NCBI RefSeq assembly: GCF_003966125.1
Contig: NZ_RXMA01000007.1
Location: 124,001-188,000, forward strand
Origin: Azospirillum griseum
GTDB lineage: Bacteria > Pseudomonadota > Alphaproteobacteria > Azospirillales > Azospirillaceae
Direction: 5' to 3'
DNA length: 64,000 nucleotides
The position numbers were made by a program, and so were the translations under genes. Shown here one piece after another: positions 9,119-17,202 of the stretch. The notes below the pieces were generated by a model, which saw only the letters and a list, made by a program, of their open reading frames with translations, was not told where the DNA came from and made no database searches. Positions within the stretch are counted from its first letter, which is position 1. Each line of letters starts with the position of its first letter.

Positions 9119-10045
9119 ATGGACAGAATTGACCCCCGCGAGCTGCGCACCGCGCTCGGGGCCTTCGCCACCGGGGTGACGGTCGTCACCACCATCGATT
9201 CCGAAGGTCAACCGCGCGGCTTCACCGCCAATTCCTTCACTTCCGTCTCGCTCGACCCGCCGCTGGTGCTGGTCTGTCTGGCCAAGGGGGCGGCCAGCCG
9301 TCCGGTGTTCGAGGCCGCCGCCGGTTACGCCGTCAACATTCTGGCGGAGGATCAGCGCGAGGTGTCCCGCGTCTTCGCTTCCCGCAGCGAGGACCGTTTC
9401 GCCAGCGTGACCTGGCACCCCGGCCCCGCCGGAAACCCGGTGTTCGCCGGAACCTCGGCCTGGTTGGACTGCACCCTCGACCGCAGCGTCGACGCGGGCG
9501 ACCACATCATCCTGATCGGGCAGGTCCGGGGCTTTGGCCAGTCGCCGGTCAACCCGCTCGGCTATTGCCGGGGGGCCTACATCACCTTCGGCCTGGACCA
9601 GACGGCGATGACCGGTGCCGGGCGACACAGCGAGGTCGGAGTCATTCTGGAACGGGACGGTGCCGTGCTGCTGCTGGTGGATCAGGGCGGCGGTCTTGCC
9701 CTGCCCACCGCCGCCGCGCTGGGCAAGCCCGGACAGGAGGGCGGGTTGCGAGACCGGCTTCAGGCGCTGGGGGGCGGCGCCGACATCGGCTTCCTCTTCG
9801 CCGTGTTCGAGGATGACGGGAACCGCCGTCAGTCCATCTATTATCGCGGCACGCTGTCAGCGCCGCCGACCGACGCGACCGCCCGGCTGGTCCCGTTCGA
9901 TGACATCCCCTGGGATCGGTTGCCGGACGGGGCGGTGCGCAGCATGCTGCGCCGCTACGTCGCCGAACGGCGGGAAGACCGCTTCGGAATCTATGTCGGT
10001 GACGCCGAACGCGGGACCGTGCAACCGCTCTCCCACGTCGCCTGA
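9119..10045 (+). CDS. Flavin reductase family protein with extra C-terminal domain
   Basis: This is a 308-residue protein. Residues 1-160 form a standard HpaC/ActVB-type flavin reductase domain, starting LRTALGAFATGVTVVTT and including the flavin-contact region GFTANSFTSVSLDPP. It would supply reduced FMN to the monooxygenase encoded next. Stand-alone reductases of this type are 160-190 residues, so the remaining 145 residues are additional. That part has a strand/glycine pattern (VGVILERDGAVLLLV, then LALPTAAALGKPGQ, then a basic helix) that resembles a degenerate Nudix fold without the normal REXXEE catalytic residues. The start is the ATG after an AAGGAC site. The fusion suggests ligand sensing or partner binding. 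Confidence 0.88.
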   Translation: MDRIDPRELRTALGAFATGVTVVTTIDSEGQPRGFTANSFTSVSLDPPLVLVCLAKGAASRPVFEAAAGYAVNILAEDQREVSRVFASRSEDRFASVTWHPGPAGNPVFAGTSAWLDCTLDRSVDAGDHIILIGQVRGFGQSPVNPLGYCRGAYITFGLDQTAMTGAGRHSEVGVILERDGAVLLLVDQGGGLALPTAAALGKPGQEGGLRDRLQALGGGADIGFLFAVFEDDGNRRQSIYYRGTLSAPPTDATARLVPFDDIPWDRLPDGAVRSMLRRYVAERREDRFGIYVGDAERGTVQPLSHVA

Positions 10046-10101
10046 TCCATTCCCATCACCGCCGCGCCGACCGGTGCCGGATTTCCAGCGAGGCTCGCGT
10101 C

Positions 10102-11139
10102 ATGAAGTTTTCGCTTTTCGTCCATATGGAACGAACCGATCCAGCCAAATCCCACGCCGACCTGTTCCACGAGCTGACGGAGCTGGTGCAGATCGCCGAG
10201 GCCGCCGGGTTTGAAGCCGCCTGGATCGGCGAGCATCACGGCATGGAATTCACCATCGCCCCCAACCCCTTCATCAACATCGCCTATCTTGCCGCGAAAA
10301 CCAGCCGCATCCGGTTGGGAACCGGGACCGTGATCGCCCCCTTCTGGCACCCGATCAAGCTGGCGGGCGAAGCCGCGCTGACCGACATCGCCACCGGCGG
10401 GCGGCTTGATCTGGGCATCGCGCGCGGGGCCTATTCCTTTGAATACGAACGCCTGATGCCCGGCCTCGACGCCTGGACCGCCGGTCAGCGGCTGCGCGAG
10501 CTGGTGCCGACCCTGCGGCGGCTGTGGGATGGCGATTACGCCCATCAGGGGGAATTCTGGTCCTTTCCCGCCACCACCTCGGCCCCCAAGCCGATGCAGG
10601 CGGGCCACCCGCCGCTGTGGGTGGCGGCGCGCGATCCCAACTCCCACGATTTCGCCGTGGTCAACGGCTGCAACGTCCAGGTCACGCCGCTGGCCTCGGG
10701 CGATGGCGAGGTCGCCAGCCTGATGGAGCGGTTCAACACCGCCTGCGCGGCCCATCCCGAAACGCCGCGCCCCAAAATCATGCTGCTGCAACACACCTTC
10801 GTCGCCGACAGCGCGGCGGAGGCCGACCGGCTGGCCGACGAGCTGAGCGCCTTCTACTGCACCTTCGGCGCGTGGTTCAAAAACCAGCGCCCGATCCGCC
10901 AGGGTTTCATCGAACCGCTGACGGCGCAGGACCGGGCCGAAATGCCGATGTACGCGCCCGACCTGATCCGGCGAAATCTGGTCATCGGGCAGCCCGACGA
11001 GGTGATTGCCCGACTGTCCGGGTACAAAGCGCTGGGATACGATCAATACAGCCTGTGGATCGATTCGGGCCTGAGCCACGAGCGCAAGAAGAAATCCCTG
11101 GAACTCTTCATCCGCAACGTGATGCCCGCCTTCGCGTAA
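10102..11139 (+). CDS. LLM-class (luciferase-like) flavin-dependent monooxygenase
   Basis: This is a 345-residue bacterial-luciferase-family oxygenase. Features include a beta-barrel start (MKFSLFVHMERTD), the GEHHG motif near residue 50, the RIRLGTGT strand, and IATGGRLDLGIARG, the typical FMN-phosphate region of the family. Enzymes of this class use FMNH2 from a separate reductase and O2 to hydroxylate, cleave C-N or C-S bonds, or perform Baeyer-Villiger chemistry. The reductase gene directly precedes it (56 bp gap), so this is a two-component system. Context of aldehyde dehydrogenase, hydrolase and a PotABCD-like importer suggests a nitrogen-containing growth substrate, by inference only. 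Confidence 0.92.
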   Translation: MKFSLFVHMERTDPAKSHADLFHELTELVQIAEAAGFEAAWIGEHHGMEFTIAPNPFINIAYLAAKTSRIRLGTGTVIAPFWHPIKLAGEAALTDIATGGRLDLGIARGAYSFEYERLMPGLDAWTAGQRLRELVPTLRRLWDGDYAHQGEFWSFPATTSAPKPMQAGHPPLWVAARDPNSHDFAVVNGCNVQVTPLASGDGEVASLMERFNTACAAHPETPRPKIMLLQHTFVADSAAEADRLADELSAFYCTFGAWFKNQRPIRQGFIEPLTAQDRAEMPMYAPDLIRRNLVIGQPDEVIARLSGYKALGYDQYSLWIDSGLSHERKKKSLELFIRNVMPAFA

Positions 11140-11163
11140 CATCTGTCTGCTGAGGGGATGACT

Positions 11164-12639
11164 ATGCCGTTGCCGCGTTTTCCGGCTTACATCGAAGGTG
11201 TGTTCGAAGAGGGATCTTCGACCTTTGAGAGCATCGACCCCTCGACCGAACGGCCGTGGGCGGTCATGCCCGCCGCCACCGCCGACGACGTTGATCGGGC
11301 GGTGCGCGCCGCCCACCGGGCGCTGAACGACCCCGCCTGGGCCGGTCTCACCGCCTCGGCGCGCGGCGCGTTGCTGCATCGGCTGGGCGATCTGGTCGCC
11401 GAACACAGCGAAACGCTGGCCCAGTTGGAAACCCGCGACACCGGCAAGATCATCCGCGAAACCAGCGCCCAGATCGGTTATGTCGCCCAGTATTACCGCT
11501 ATTACGGCGGCTTGGCCGACAAGATCGAAGGCCGTTGCCTGCCGGTGGACAAGCCGGACATGGACGCCTTCCTGCGGCGCGAACCCATCGGGGTGGTCGC
11601 CGCCGTGGTCCCGTGGAACTCGCAACTGTTCCTGTCGGCGGTGAAGTTGGGTCCCGCACTCGCCGCTGGCTGCACCGTCGTTCTCAAGGCGTCGGAAGAC
11701 GGCCCGGCCCCGTTGCTGGAGTTTGCCCGGCTGGTGGACAAGGCCGGTTTCCCCAAGGGGGTGGTCAACATCGTCACCGGCCATGGCGAGGCCTGCGGGC
11801 AGACGCTGACCGCCCACCCGCTGGTGTCGCGCGTCGCCTTCACCGGCGGGCCGTCCACCGCCCGCCACATCCTGCGCAACACCGCTGCCAATCTGGCCCA
11901 CACCACGCTGGAACTGGGCGGCAAATCGCCGGTGGTGGTGTTCGCCGACGCCGATCTCGACAGCGCGACCAACGCGGTGGTGGCCGGGATCTTCGCCGCC
12001 TCCGGGCAAAGCTGCGTCGCCGGATCGCGGCTGCTGGTCGAACGCCCGATCCACGACCGCCTGATCGGGCGGCTGGTGGACAAGGCCAAGGCCATCCGCA
12101 TCGGCGACCCGCAGAACCGCGCGACGGAGATGGGGCCGTTGGCCACCGCCCGGCAGATCGCCCACATCGAGGATGTCGTGGCCCGCAGCCTGAACGCGGG
12201 CGCACGGCTGATGACGGGGGGGCAGCGCCACGGCGCGGCGGGCGGCGGGTTCTTCTACGAACCGACGATCCTGGCCTGCGCCGACCAGTCCGTCGCCTGC
12301 GTGCAGGAGGAGCTGTTCGGCCCGGTTCTCAGCGTCATCCCCTTCGACGACGAAGAGGACGCGGTGGCCAAGGCCAACGACACCGCCTTCGGGCTGGCGG
12401 CGGGGGTGTTCACCAGCAGCCTGACCCGCGCCCACCGGATGATCCGCCGCATCCGCGCCGGGGTGGTCTGGGTCAACACCTACCGCGCCGTGTCGCCCAT
12501 CGTGCCGTTCGGCGGCTATGGCCTGAGCGGCCTGGGCCGCGAGGGCGGGCAGGACGCGATCCTGGAATACACACGGGTCAAGGCGGTCTGGATCCGCACG
12601 TCGGACGAACCGATCGCCGATCCCTTTGTCATGCGTTAG
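11164..12639 (+). CDS. Aldehyde dehydrogenase family protein
   Basis: This 491-residue NAD(P)-dependent aldehyde dehydrogenase has all family marks: the VPWNSQL region of cofactor binding, the catalytic glutamate in TLELGGKSPVVVF, the catalytic cysteine in ASGQSCVAGSR, and EELFGPVLSVIPF near the C-terminus. I prefer the second in-frame ATG because GAGGGG then has 6 bp spacing; it would directly touch the first ATG at 11158. It follows the monooxygenase by 24 bp, so it is probably translated from the same mRNA, and it should oxidise an aldehyde (or semialdehyde) released by the oxygenase or hydrolase to the acid. Confidence 0.94.
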   Translation: MPLPRFPAYIEGVFEEGSSTFESIDPSTERPWAVMPAATADDVDRAVRAAHRALNDPAWAGLTASARGALLHRLGDLVAEHSETLAQLETRDTGKIIRETSAQIGYVAQYYRYYGGLADKIEGRCLPVDKPDMDAFLRREPIGVVAAVVPWNSQLFLSAVKLGPALAAGCTVVLKASEDGPAPLLEFARLVDKAGFPKGVVNIVTGHGEACGQTLTAHPLVSRVAFTGGPSTARHILRNTAANLAHTTLELGGKSPVVVFADADLDSATNAVVAGIFAASGQSCVAGSRLLVERPIHDRLIGRLVDKAKAIRIGDPQNRATEMGPLATARQIAHIEDVVARSLNAGARLMTGGQRHGAAGGGFFYEPTILACADQSVACVQEELFGPVLSVIPFDDEEDAVAKANDTAFGLAAGVFTSSLTRAHRMIRRIRAGVVWVNTYRAVSPIVPFGGYGLSGLGREGGQDAILEYTRVKAVWIRTSDEPIADPFVMR

Positions 12640-12640
12640 C

Positions 12641-12683
12641 GCGGATCGTGTGGCGTCGCAACCGGTGCCACACGCAGATCCGC
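12641..12683 (+). promoter_or_regulatory. Intergenic RNA hairpin after aldehyde dehydrogenase gene
   Basis: GCGGATC-GTGTGGC (12641-12654) pairs with GCCACAC (12667-12673) and GATCCGC (12677-12683), giving a 14-bp stem with a 3-nt bulge and a 12-nt loop. It starts one base after the stop codon and has no T-tract, so it is more likely an mRNA processing/stability element or partial attenuator inside the operon than a true terminator. Confidence 0.6.
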
Positions 12684-12757
12684 CCGATCAAGCCCAGCAC
12701 TGAGCACCGCGCCGTGCGCCACGCGCAGGGCGCGGCGCTCCAACCAAAGGGACTGAG

Positions 12758-13072
12758 ATGCTGTACGAAATGCGCACCTACCGGCTGAAGACCGGTGCCG
12801 TTCCCGCCTATCTCGCGCTGGTGGGGGAGGACGGGCTGGCGATCCAACGGCAGCATCTCGGCACCCTCGTCGGCTATTTCCATTCCGAGATCGGTCGCCT
12901 GAACGAGATCGTCCACATCTGGGCCTACAGCGATCTCAACGACCGGGACGCCCGCCGGGCCGCGCTGGCGGCGGACCCGCGTTGGCAGGCGTTTCTGCCC
13001 AGGCTTCAGGCGCTGATCGAGGAGATGGAGAACAAGATCCTCAAGCCCGCCCCGTTCTCCCCGCTGGGTTGA
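12758..13072 (+). CDS. NIPSNAP family protein
   Basis: This is a 104-residue single-domain protein with the NIPSNAP dimeric alpha/beta-barrel pattern: MLYEMRTYRLKTG at the start, a central LGTLVGYFHSEIGRLNEIVHIWAY, and WQAFLPRLQALIEEMENKIL at the end. Small proteins of this fold are common in catabolic operons, where some act as isomerases, dehalogenase-like or heme/aldehyde-handling enzymes, but no reaction is established for the bacterial group. AAAGGGA precedes the ATG. It sits between the aldehyde dehydrogenase and the importer genes and is probably an accessory enzyme in the same pathway. Confidence 0.85.
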   Translation: MLYEMRTYRLKTGAVPAYLALVGEDGLAIQRQHLGTLVGYFHSEIGRLNEIVHIWAYSDLNDRDARRAALAADPRWQAFLPRLQALIEEMENKILKPAPFSPLG

Positions 13073-13177
13073 CCGGCGGCCCCGGCAACGGAAGGGCCAA
13101 GAGGACCGGACGGCGGCGCGCCGCACGTCCCAAGACCAGGAGCAAACCCGGACGATTCAACGAACAGGAGAGTGTGG

Positions 13178-14203
13178 ATGAGAGCGTTGCAGTCCATCGG
13201 CGTCATCGGTGCCATCCTCGGCGCGCTGACCCTGTCGGGCACCCCGGCCCACGCCAAGGACATGGTGTTCACAAGCTGGGGCGGGACCACCCAGGACGCG
13301 CAGAAGCAAAGCTGGGCGGTCCCCTTCTCAAAGCAATCCGGCGTGACCGTTCTCCAGGACGGTCCGACCGATTACGGCAAGCTGAAGGCCATGGTCGAAA
13401 GCGGCAAGCCCGCCTGGACCGTCGTCGATGTCGAAAATGATTTCGCCGTGAAGGCGGGCAAGGACGGGCTGCTGGAGCCGCTCGACTTCTCGATCATCGA
13501 CAAGAGCACGCTCGACCCGCGTTTCGTCACGCCCTATTCGGTCGGCAGCTTCTATTATTCCTTCGTGCTGGGCTTCAACAAGGACCAGTTCGGCAAGAAG
13601 ACACCGAAAAGCTGGGCCGACCTGTTCGATCTGAAGACGTTCCCCGGCAAGCGCACGCTTTACAAATGGTCGGCCCCCGGCGTGCTGGAGCTGGCCTTGC
13701 TGGCCGACGGCGTCGCCCCGAACGCGCTCTACCCGCTCGACCTCGACCGCGCCTTCAAGAAGCTGGACACCATCAAATCCAGCATCGTCTGGTGGTCGGG
13801 CGGCGCGCAGTCGCAACAGCTTCTGGTGTCGGGCGAGGCCCCCATCGGCATGTTCTGGAACGGGCGCATCGACGCCATCCGCAAATCCGGCGTCGATGTC
13901 GGCGTGTCGTGGGAGCAGAATCTGGCGGCGGCCGACGCGCTGGTCGTGCCCAAGGGCGTGGCGGACAAGGACACGGCGATGAGGTTCATCGCCTTCGCCT
14001 CCTCCGCCCAGGCCCAGGCCGATTTCGCCCGCGCCAGCGGCTACGCGCCGATCAATCTGGGATCGAAGGCGCTGATGAAGCCCGAGGAGGCCGCCGCCCT
14101 GCCCGACAGCCACAGCCAGGGTCAGATCACGCTCGACATGGCCTATTGGGCCGAACACCGGGACGCGGTCGCCAAGCGCTGGTACGAATGGCAGGGTAAG
14201 TAA
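13178..14203 (+). CDS. ABC transporter substrate-binding protein, spermidine/putrescine (PotD-like) family
   Basis: This is a 341-residue periplasmic binding protein with a signal peptide ending near HAKD (cleavage after about residue 25). The mature start MVFTSWGGTTQDAQKQSW is typical of the PotD/Fbp cluster, which binds polyamines, opines, amino-acid derivatives or iron. The ATG has CAGGAG 7 bp upstream; a GTG two codons earlier is less likely. It heads a complete importer (binding protein, two permeases, ATPase), all in the flavin monooxygenase operon, so its ligand is probably the pathway substrate. Confidence 0.92.
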   Translation: MRALQSIGVIGAILGALTLSGTPAHAKDMVFTSWGGTTQDAQKQSWAVPFSKQSGVTVLQDGPTDYGKLKAMVESGKPAWTVVDVENDFAVKAGKDGLLEPLDFSIIDKSTLDPRFVTPYSVGSFYYSFVLGFNKDQFGKKTPKSWADLFDLKTFPGKRTLYKWSAPGVLELALLADGVAPNALYPLDLDRAFKKLDTIKSSIVWWSGGAQSQQLLVSGEAPIGMFWNGRIDAIRKSGVDVGVSWEQNLAAADALVVPKGVADKDTAMRFIAFASSAQAQADFARASGYAPINLGSKALMKPEEAAALPDSHSQGQITLDMAYWAEHRDAVAKRWYEWQGK

Positions 14204-14252
14204 CCGGGACCCCGACTCCCCTCGGAGACCCTCCCCCCGGAGGCGGTCAACC

Positions 14253-14291
14253 GGCGGGCGGGTGTGCATCCATCAGCGGTGCCCGCCCGCC
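14253..14291 (+). promoter_or_regulatory. GC-rich stem-loop between binding-protein and permease genes
   Basis: GGCGGGCGGG (14253-14262) pairs perfectly with CCCGCCCGCC (14282-14291) across a 19-nt loop. Hairpins in this position, after the binding-protein gene and before the permease genes, are known to keep binding-protein mRNA more abundant than membrane-component mRNA. That role is inferred here; the pairing is seen. Confidence 0.65.
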
Positions 14292-14328
14292 CGCCGCGCC
14301 TCCCTCACCGGCCTGACAGGTAGAGGGC

Positions 14329-15207
14329 ATGTCGTCCATTTCCATCCCGAACCGCCGCAACGCCGCCGCCCGGCCGCCACCCGTTCCGTCCAGCGGCGTG
14401 TCCTTCGTTCTGCCGGCGCTGCTGCTGATATTGGCCGTCTTCATTCTTCCGGTGGTCATGCTGCTGCTGCGCAGCGTGACCGAACCGGATCCGGGGTTGC
14501 AGAATTACCGGGAGCTGTTCGAATCGGCCACCGTCGCCCGTGTGTTCGTCAACACCTTCGTCGTGTCGGGGCTGGTCACGGCGATCGCGCTGCTGATCGG
14601 CTTTCCCATCGCGTGGCTGCTGGTGATCCTGCCCAAACGTTGGGCCGACCTGCTGTTCGGAATCGTCATCCTGTCGATGTGGACCAACCTGCTGGCCCGC
14701 ACCTACGCCTGGATGGTGCTGTTGCAGCGCACCGGGATCATCAACAAGACGCTGATGGGGCTGGGATTGATCGACACGCCGCTGCCGCTGGTCAACAATC
14801 TGGTCGGCGTCACCATCGGCATGACCTACATCATGCTGCCCTTCATCGTGCTGCCGCTGGTGACGACGATGCGGGCCATCGAACCCGATCTGCTGCGCGC
14901 CGCCGCGCTGTGCGGCGCCGGGCGTTGGGAGGCCTTCCGCCGGGTCCTGCTGCCGCTGTCGCTGCCGGGCATCGCGGCGGGCGGCCTGCTGACCTTCGTC
15001 ATGTCGCTGGGCTATTTCGTGACCCCGTCGCTGTTGGGCGGGGCGGGCAACATGATGGCGGCGGAGCTGATCGCCCAACTGGTGCAGTCGCTGCTGAATT
15101 GGGGGTTGGGCGGGGCGACGGCCTTTGCGCTGCTGGTCCTGACCCTGGCGCTCTACGCCGTGCAACTGCGGCTGTTGCAGCGCGGCCGCAGCCAAAGGGG
15201 AGGGTGA
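14329..15207 (+). CDS. ABC transporter permease (PotB-like)
   Basis: This is a 292-residue inner-membrane permease with about six helices. The family's cytoplasmic EAA loop is present as RAAALCGAGRWEAFRRVLLPLSLPG, of which the core AALCGAGRWEAFRRV contacts the ATPase. An N-terminal cytosolic extension of about 25 residues precedes the first helix. It is followed after 3 bp by the second permease gene, so the two are co-translated. It forms the heterodimeric channel of the importer in this operon. Confidence 0.93.
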   Translation: MSSISIPNRRNAAARPPPVPSSGVSFVLPALLLILAVFILPVVMLLLRSVTEPDPGLQNYRELFESATVARVFVNTFVVSGLVTAIALLIGFPIAWLLVILPKRWADLLFGIVILSMWTNLLARTYAWMVLLQRTGIINKTLMGLGLIDTPLPLVNNLVGVTIGMTYIMLPFIVLPLVTTMRAIEPDLLRAAALCGAGRWEAFRRVLLPLSLPGIAAGGLLTFVMSLGYFVTPSLLGGAGNMMAAELIAQLVQSLLNWGLGGATAFALLVLTLALYAVQLRLLQRGRSQRGG

Positions 15208-15210
15208 GCG

Positions 15211-16008
15211 ATGCTGTTGGATTTCGACCGGCTGGGCGGGTTGAAATGGGTTCTTGTCGGCATCGGGATTCTGGTGTCGGCCTTTCTGCTGCTGCCGATC
15301 CTGTTCACCGTGGCGCTGTCCTTCGGTTCCTCGCAATGGCTGCTGTTCCCGCCGCCGGGCTGGACGCTGCGCTGGTACGAGGAGCTGTGGGCCGATCCGC
15401 GTTGGATCACCTCCACCCTGACCAGCCTGCAATGCGCCGTGCTCGTCACCCTGCTGGCCACCGGGCTTGGCCTGCTCGCCAGCTTCGGTCTGGTGCGCGG
15501 GCGCTTCGCCGGTCGGGAGACCGTGCGCGCCCTGTTCCTGATGCCGATGATCATGCCGGTGATCGTGGTGGCGGTGGCGCTCTACGCCTTTTTCCTGCGG
15601 ATCGGGTTGGGCGGCACCTTGATCGGCTTCGTGCTGGCGCACACGGTCATCGCCCTGCCGCTGGCCATCACCTCGATCAGCAACGCCCTGGAGCGTTTCG
15701 ACAAGGCGATTGAGGACGCCGCCATCCTGTGCGGAGCCAGCCCGTGGGAAGCGCGGCTGCGCGTGACCATCCCGGCGATCCGCGACGGGCTGTTCGGGGC
15801 CGCCGTCTTCTCCTTCCTGACCTCGTGGGACGAGGTGGTGATCGCCATCTTCATGGCCAGCCCGACGCTGCAAACCCTGCCCGTCCACATCTGGGGGACG
15901 CTGCGCCAGGATTTGACGCCGGTGGTGGCCGCCGCCTCGTCCCTGCTGCTTCTCTTCACGCTGGCGGTGATGCTGCTGGCCGCCTGGTTTCGCCGGAGAT
16001 CGACATGA
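15211..16008 (+). CDS. ABC transporter permease (PotC-like)
   Basis: This is a 265-residue inner-membrane permease and the partner of the preceding gene product. It has a first helix at residues 10-33, a periplasmic loop, and further helices with the EAA motif AAILCGASPWEARLRVTIP. A very strong site (GGGGAGGG) precedes the ATG inside the end of the upstream gene. Its stop codon overlaps the ATPase start (ATGA), a classic coupled arrangement. Substrate specificity comes from the binding protein. Confidence 0.93.
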   Translation: MLLDFDRLGGLKWVLVGIGILVSAFLLLPILFTVALSFGSSQWLLFPPPGWTLRWYEELWADPRWITSTLTSLQCAVLVTLLATGLGLLASFGLVRGRFAGRETVRALFLMPMIMPVIVVAVALYAFFLRIGLGGTLIGFVLAHTVIALPLAITSISNALERFDKAIEDAAILCGASPWEARLRVTIPAIRDGLFGAAVFSFLTSWDEVVIAIFMASPTLQTLPVHIWGTLRQDLTPVVAAASSLLLLFTLAVMLLAAWFRRRST

Positions 16009-17117
16009 CGCCCTTCCTTGACATTCAGAACATCAAGAAGACCTATGGCGCGACGGTCGCCGTTCAGGATGTGACGCTGGGCATCGGGCGGGGCGAGTTC
16101 GTGACCTTCCTCGGCCCGTCCGGATCGGGCAAGAGCACGACGCTCTACGTCATCGCAGGCTTCCTCGACCCCACCGAAGGCGACGTGCGGATCCAGGGCC
16201 AATCAATCCTGTCGGTCCCATCGCACAAGCGGAACATCGGCATGGTGTTCCAGCGTTACACCCTGTTCCCCCATCTGACCGTCGCCGAAAACGTCGCCTT
16301 CCCGCTGCGCGTCCGCCGCAGACCCAACGACGAGATCGAACGCAAGGTGGCGGAGATGGTCCGCCTCGCCCGGCTGGAGACGGTGCGCGACCGGCTGCCC
16401 AGCCAGTTGTCGGGCGGCCAGCAGCAGCGCGTGGCGCTGGCCCGCGCGCTGGTCTATGACCCGCCGGTGCTGCTGATGGACGAGCCGCTGTCCGCGCTCG
16501 ACAAGAAGCTGCGCGAGGAAATCCAATACGAGATCCGCCGCATCCATCAGGAAACCGGCGTGACCATCCTGTACGTCACCCACGACCAGGAGGAGGCCCT
16601 GCGCCTGTCCGACCGCATCGCGGTGTTCAGCCAGGGCCGCATCGACCAGATCGGAACCAGCGCGGAGCTGTACCAGAATCCGGCCACCCGCTTCGTCGCC
16701 GGCTTCGTCGGCAACTCCGATTTCCTGTCCTGCCGGATCGACCGGGTGGAAGGGCACAGCGCCCGCATCGTCCTGCCGGACGGGGCCTGCGTCAGCGGGG
16801 TCCGCTCGCACGGAACGGTGCGGGCGGGCAGCGAAGGAACGCTGATGCTGCGCCCGGAGCGGGTGCGCATCCGCAACGCCGCCTCCAACACCACCCCAAG
16901 CGAGAACGGCGCCGCCGGGTTGAGCGTGACCATCCGCGACATCACCTTTCTGGGCGACAACACCCATTTCGCGGTGGAGACGGACTGGAAGCAACCAATG
17001 GCCATCCGGGTCCCCTTCGGCCGCGCCGGGGCGGAAGGGTTGGCGGTGGGCGACCGCGCCCGCGTCGATTGGGTGGCGGAAGACGCCCATGTCTTTGCGG
17101 AGAGCGCCAACGGCTGA
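16005..17117 (+). CDS. ABC transporter ATP-binding protein (PotA-like)
   Basis: This is a 370-residue ATPase. It has the Walker A motif GPSGSGKST, the signature LSGGQQQR, Walker B LLMDEP followed by LSALD, and the switch histidine in YVTHDQEEA. Residues about 240-370 form a C-terminal TOBE regulatory domain, as in PotA and related importers. The start overlaps the permease stop by 4 bp. It is the last gene of the run and is followed by a strong bidirectional terminator, which supports one operon from 7646 to here, although internal promoters cannot be excluded. Confidence 0.94.
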   Translation: MTPFLDIQNIKKTYGATVAVQDVTLGIGRGEFVTFLGPSGSGKSTTLYVIAGFLDPTEGDVRIQGQSILSVPSHKRNIGMVFQRYTLFPHLTVAENVAFPLRVRRRPNDEIERKVAEMVRLARLETVRDRLPSQLSGGQQQRVALARALVYDPPVLLMDEPLSALDKKLREEIQYEIRRIHQETGVTILYVTHDQEEALRLSDRIAVFSQGRIDQIGTSAELYQNPATRFVAGFVGNSDFLSCRIDRVEGHSARIVLPDGACVSGVRSHGTVRAGSEGTLMLRPERVRIRNAASNTTPSENGAAGLSVTIRDITFLGDNTHFAVETDWKQPMAIRVPFGRAGAEGLAVGDRARVDWVAEDAHVFAESANG

Positions 17118-17147
17118 CACACCCCGCAGACGGCGGTGAACAGACGA

Positions 17148-17174
17148 AAAGGCGGCCCACCGGACCGCCTTTTG
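17148..17174. terminator. Rho-independent bidirectional terminator
   Basis: AAAAGGCGG (17148-17156) pairs perfectly with CCGCCTTTT (17166-17174) around a 9-nt loop. The A-run and T-run make it work in both directions, between the converging importer operon and the amt gene. Confidence 0.9.
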
Positions 17175-17202
17175 CGTTTCAAGCACCGGCATCGGCACAG
17201 GG

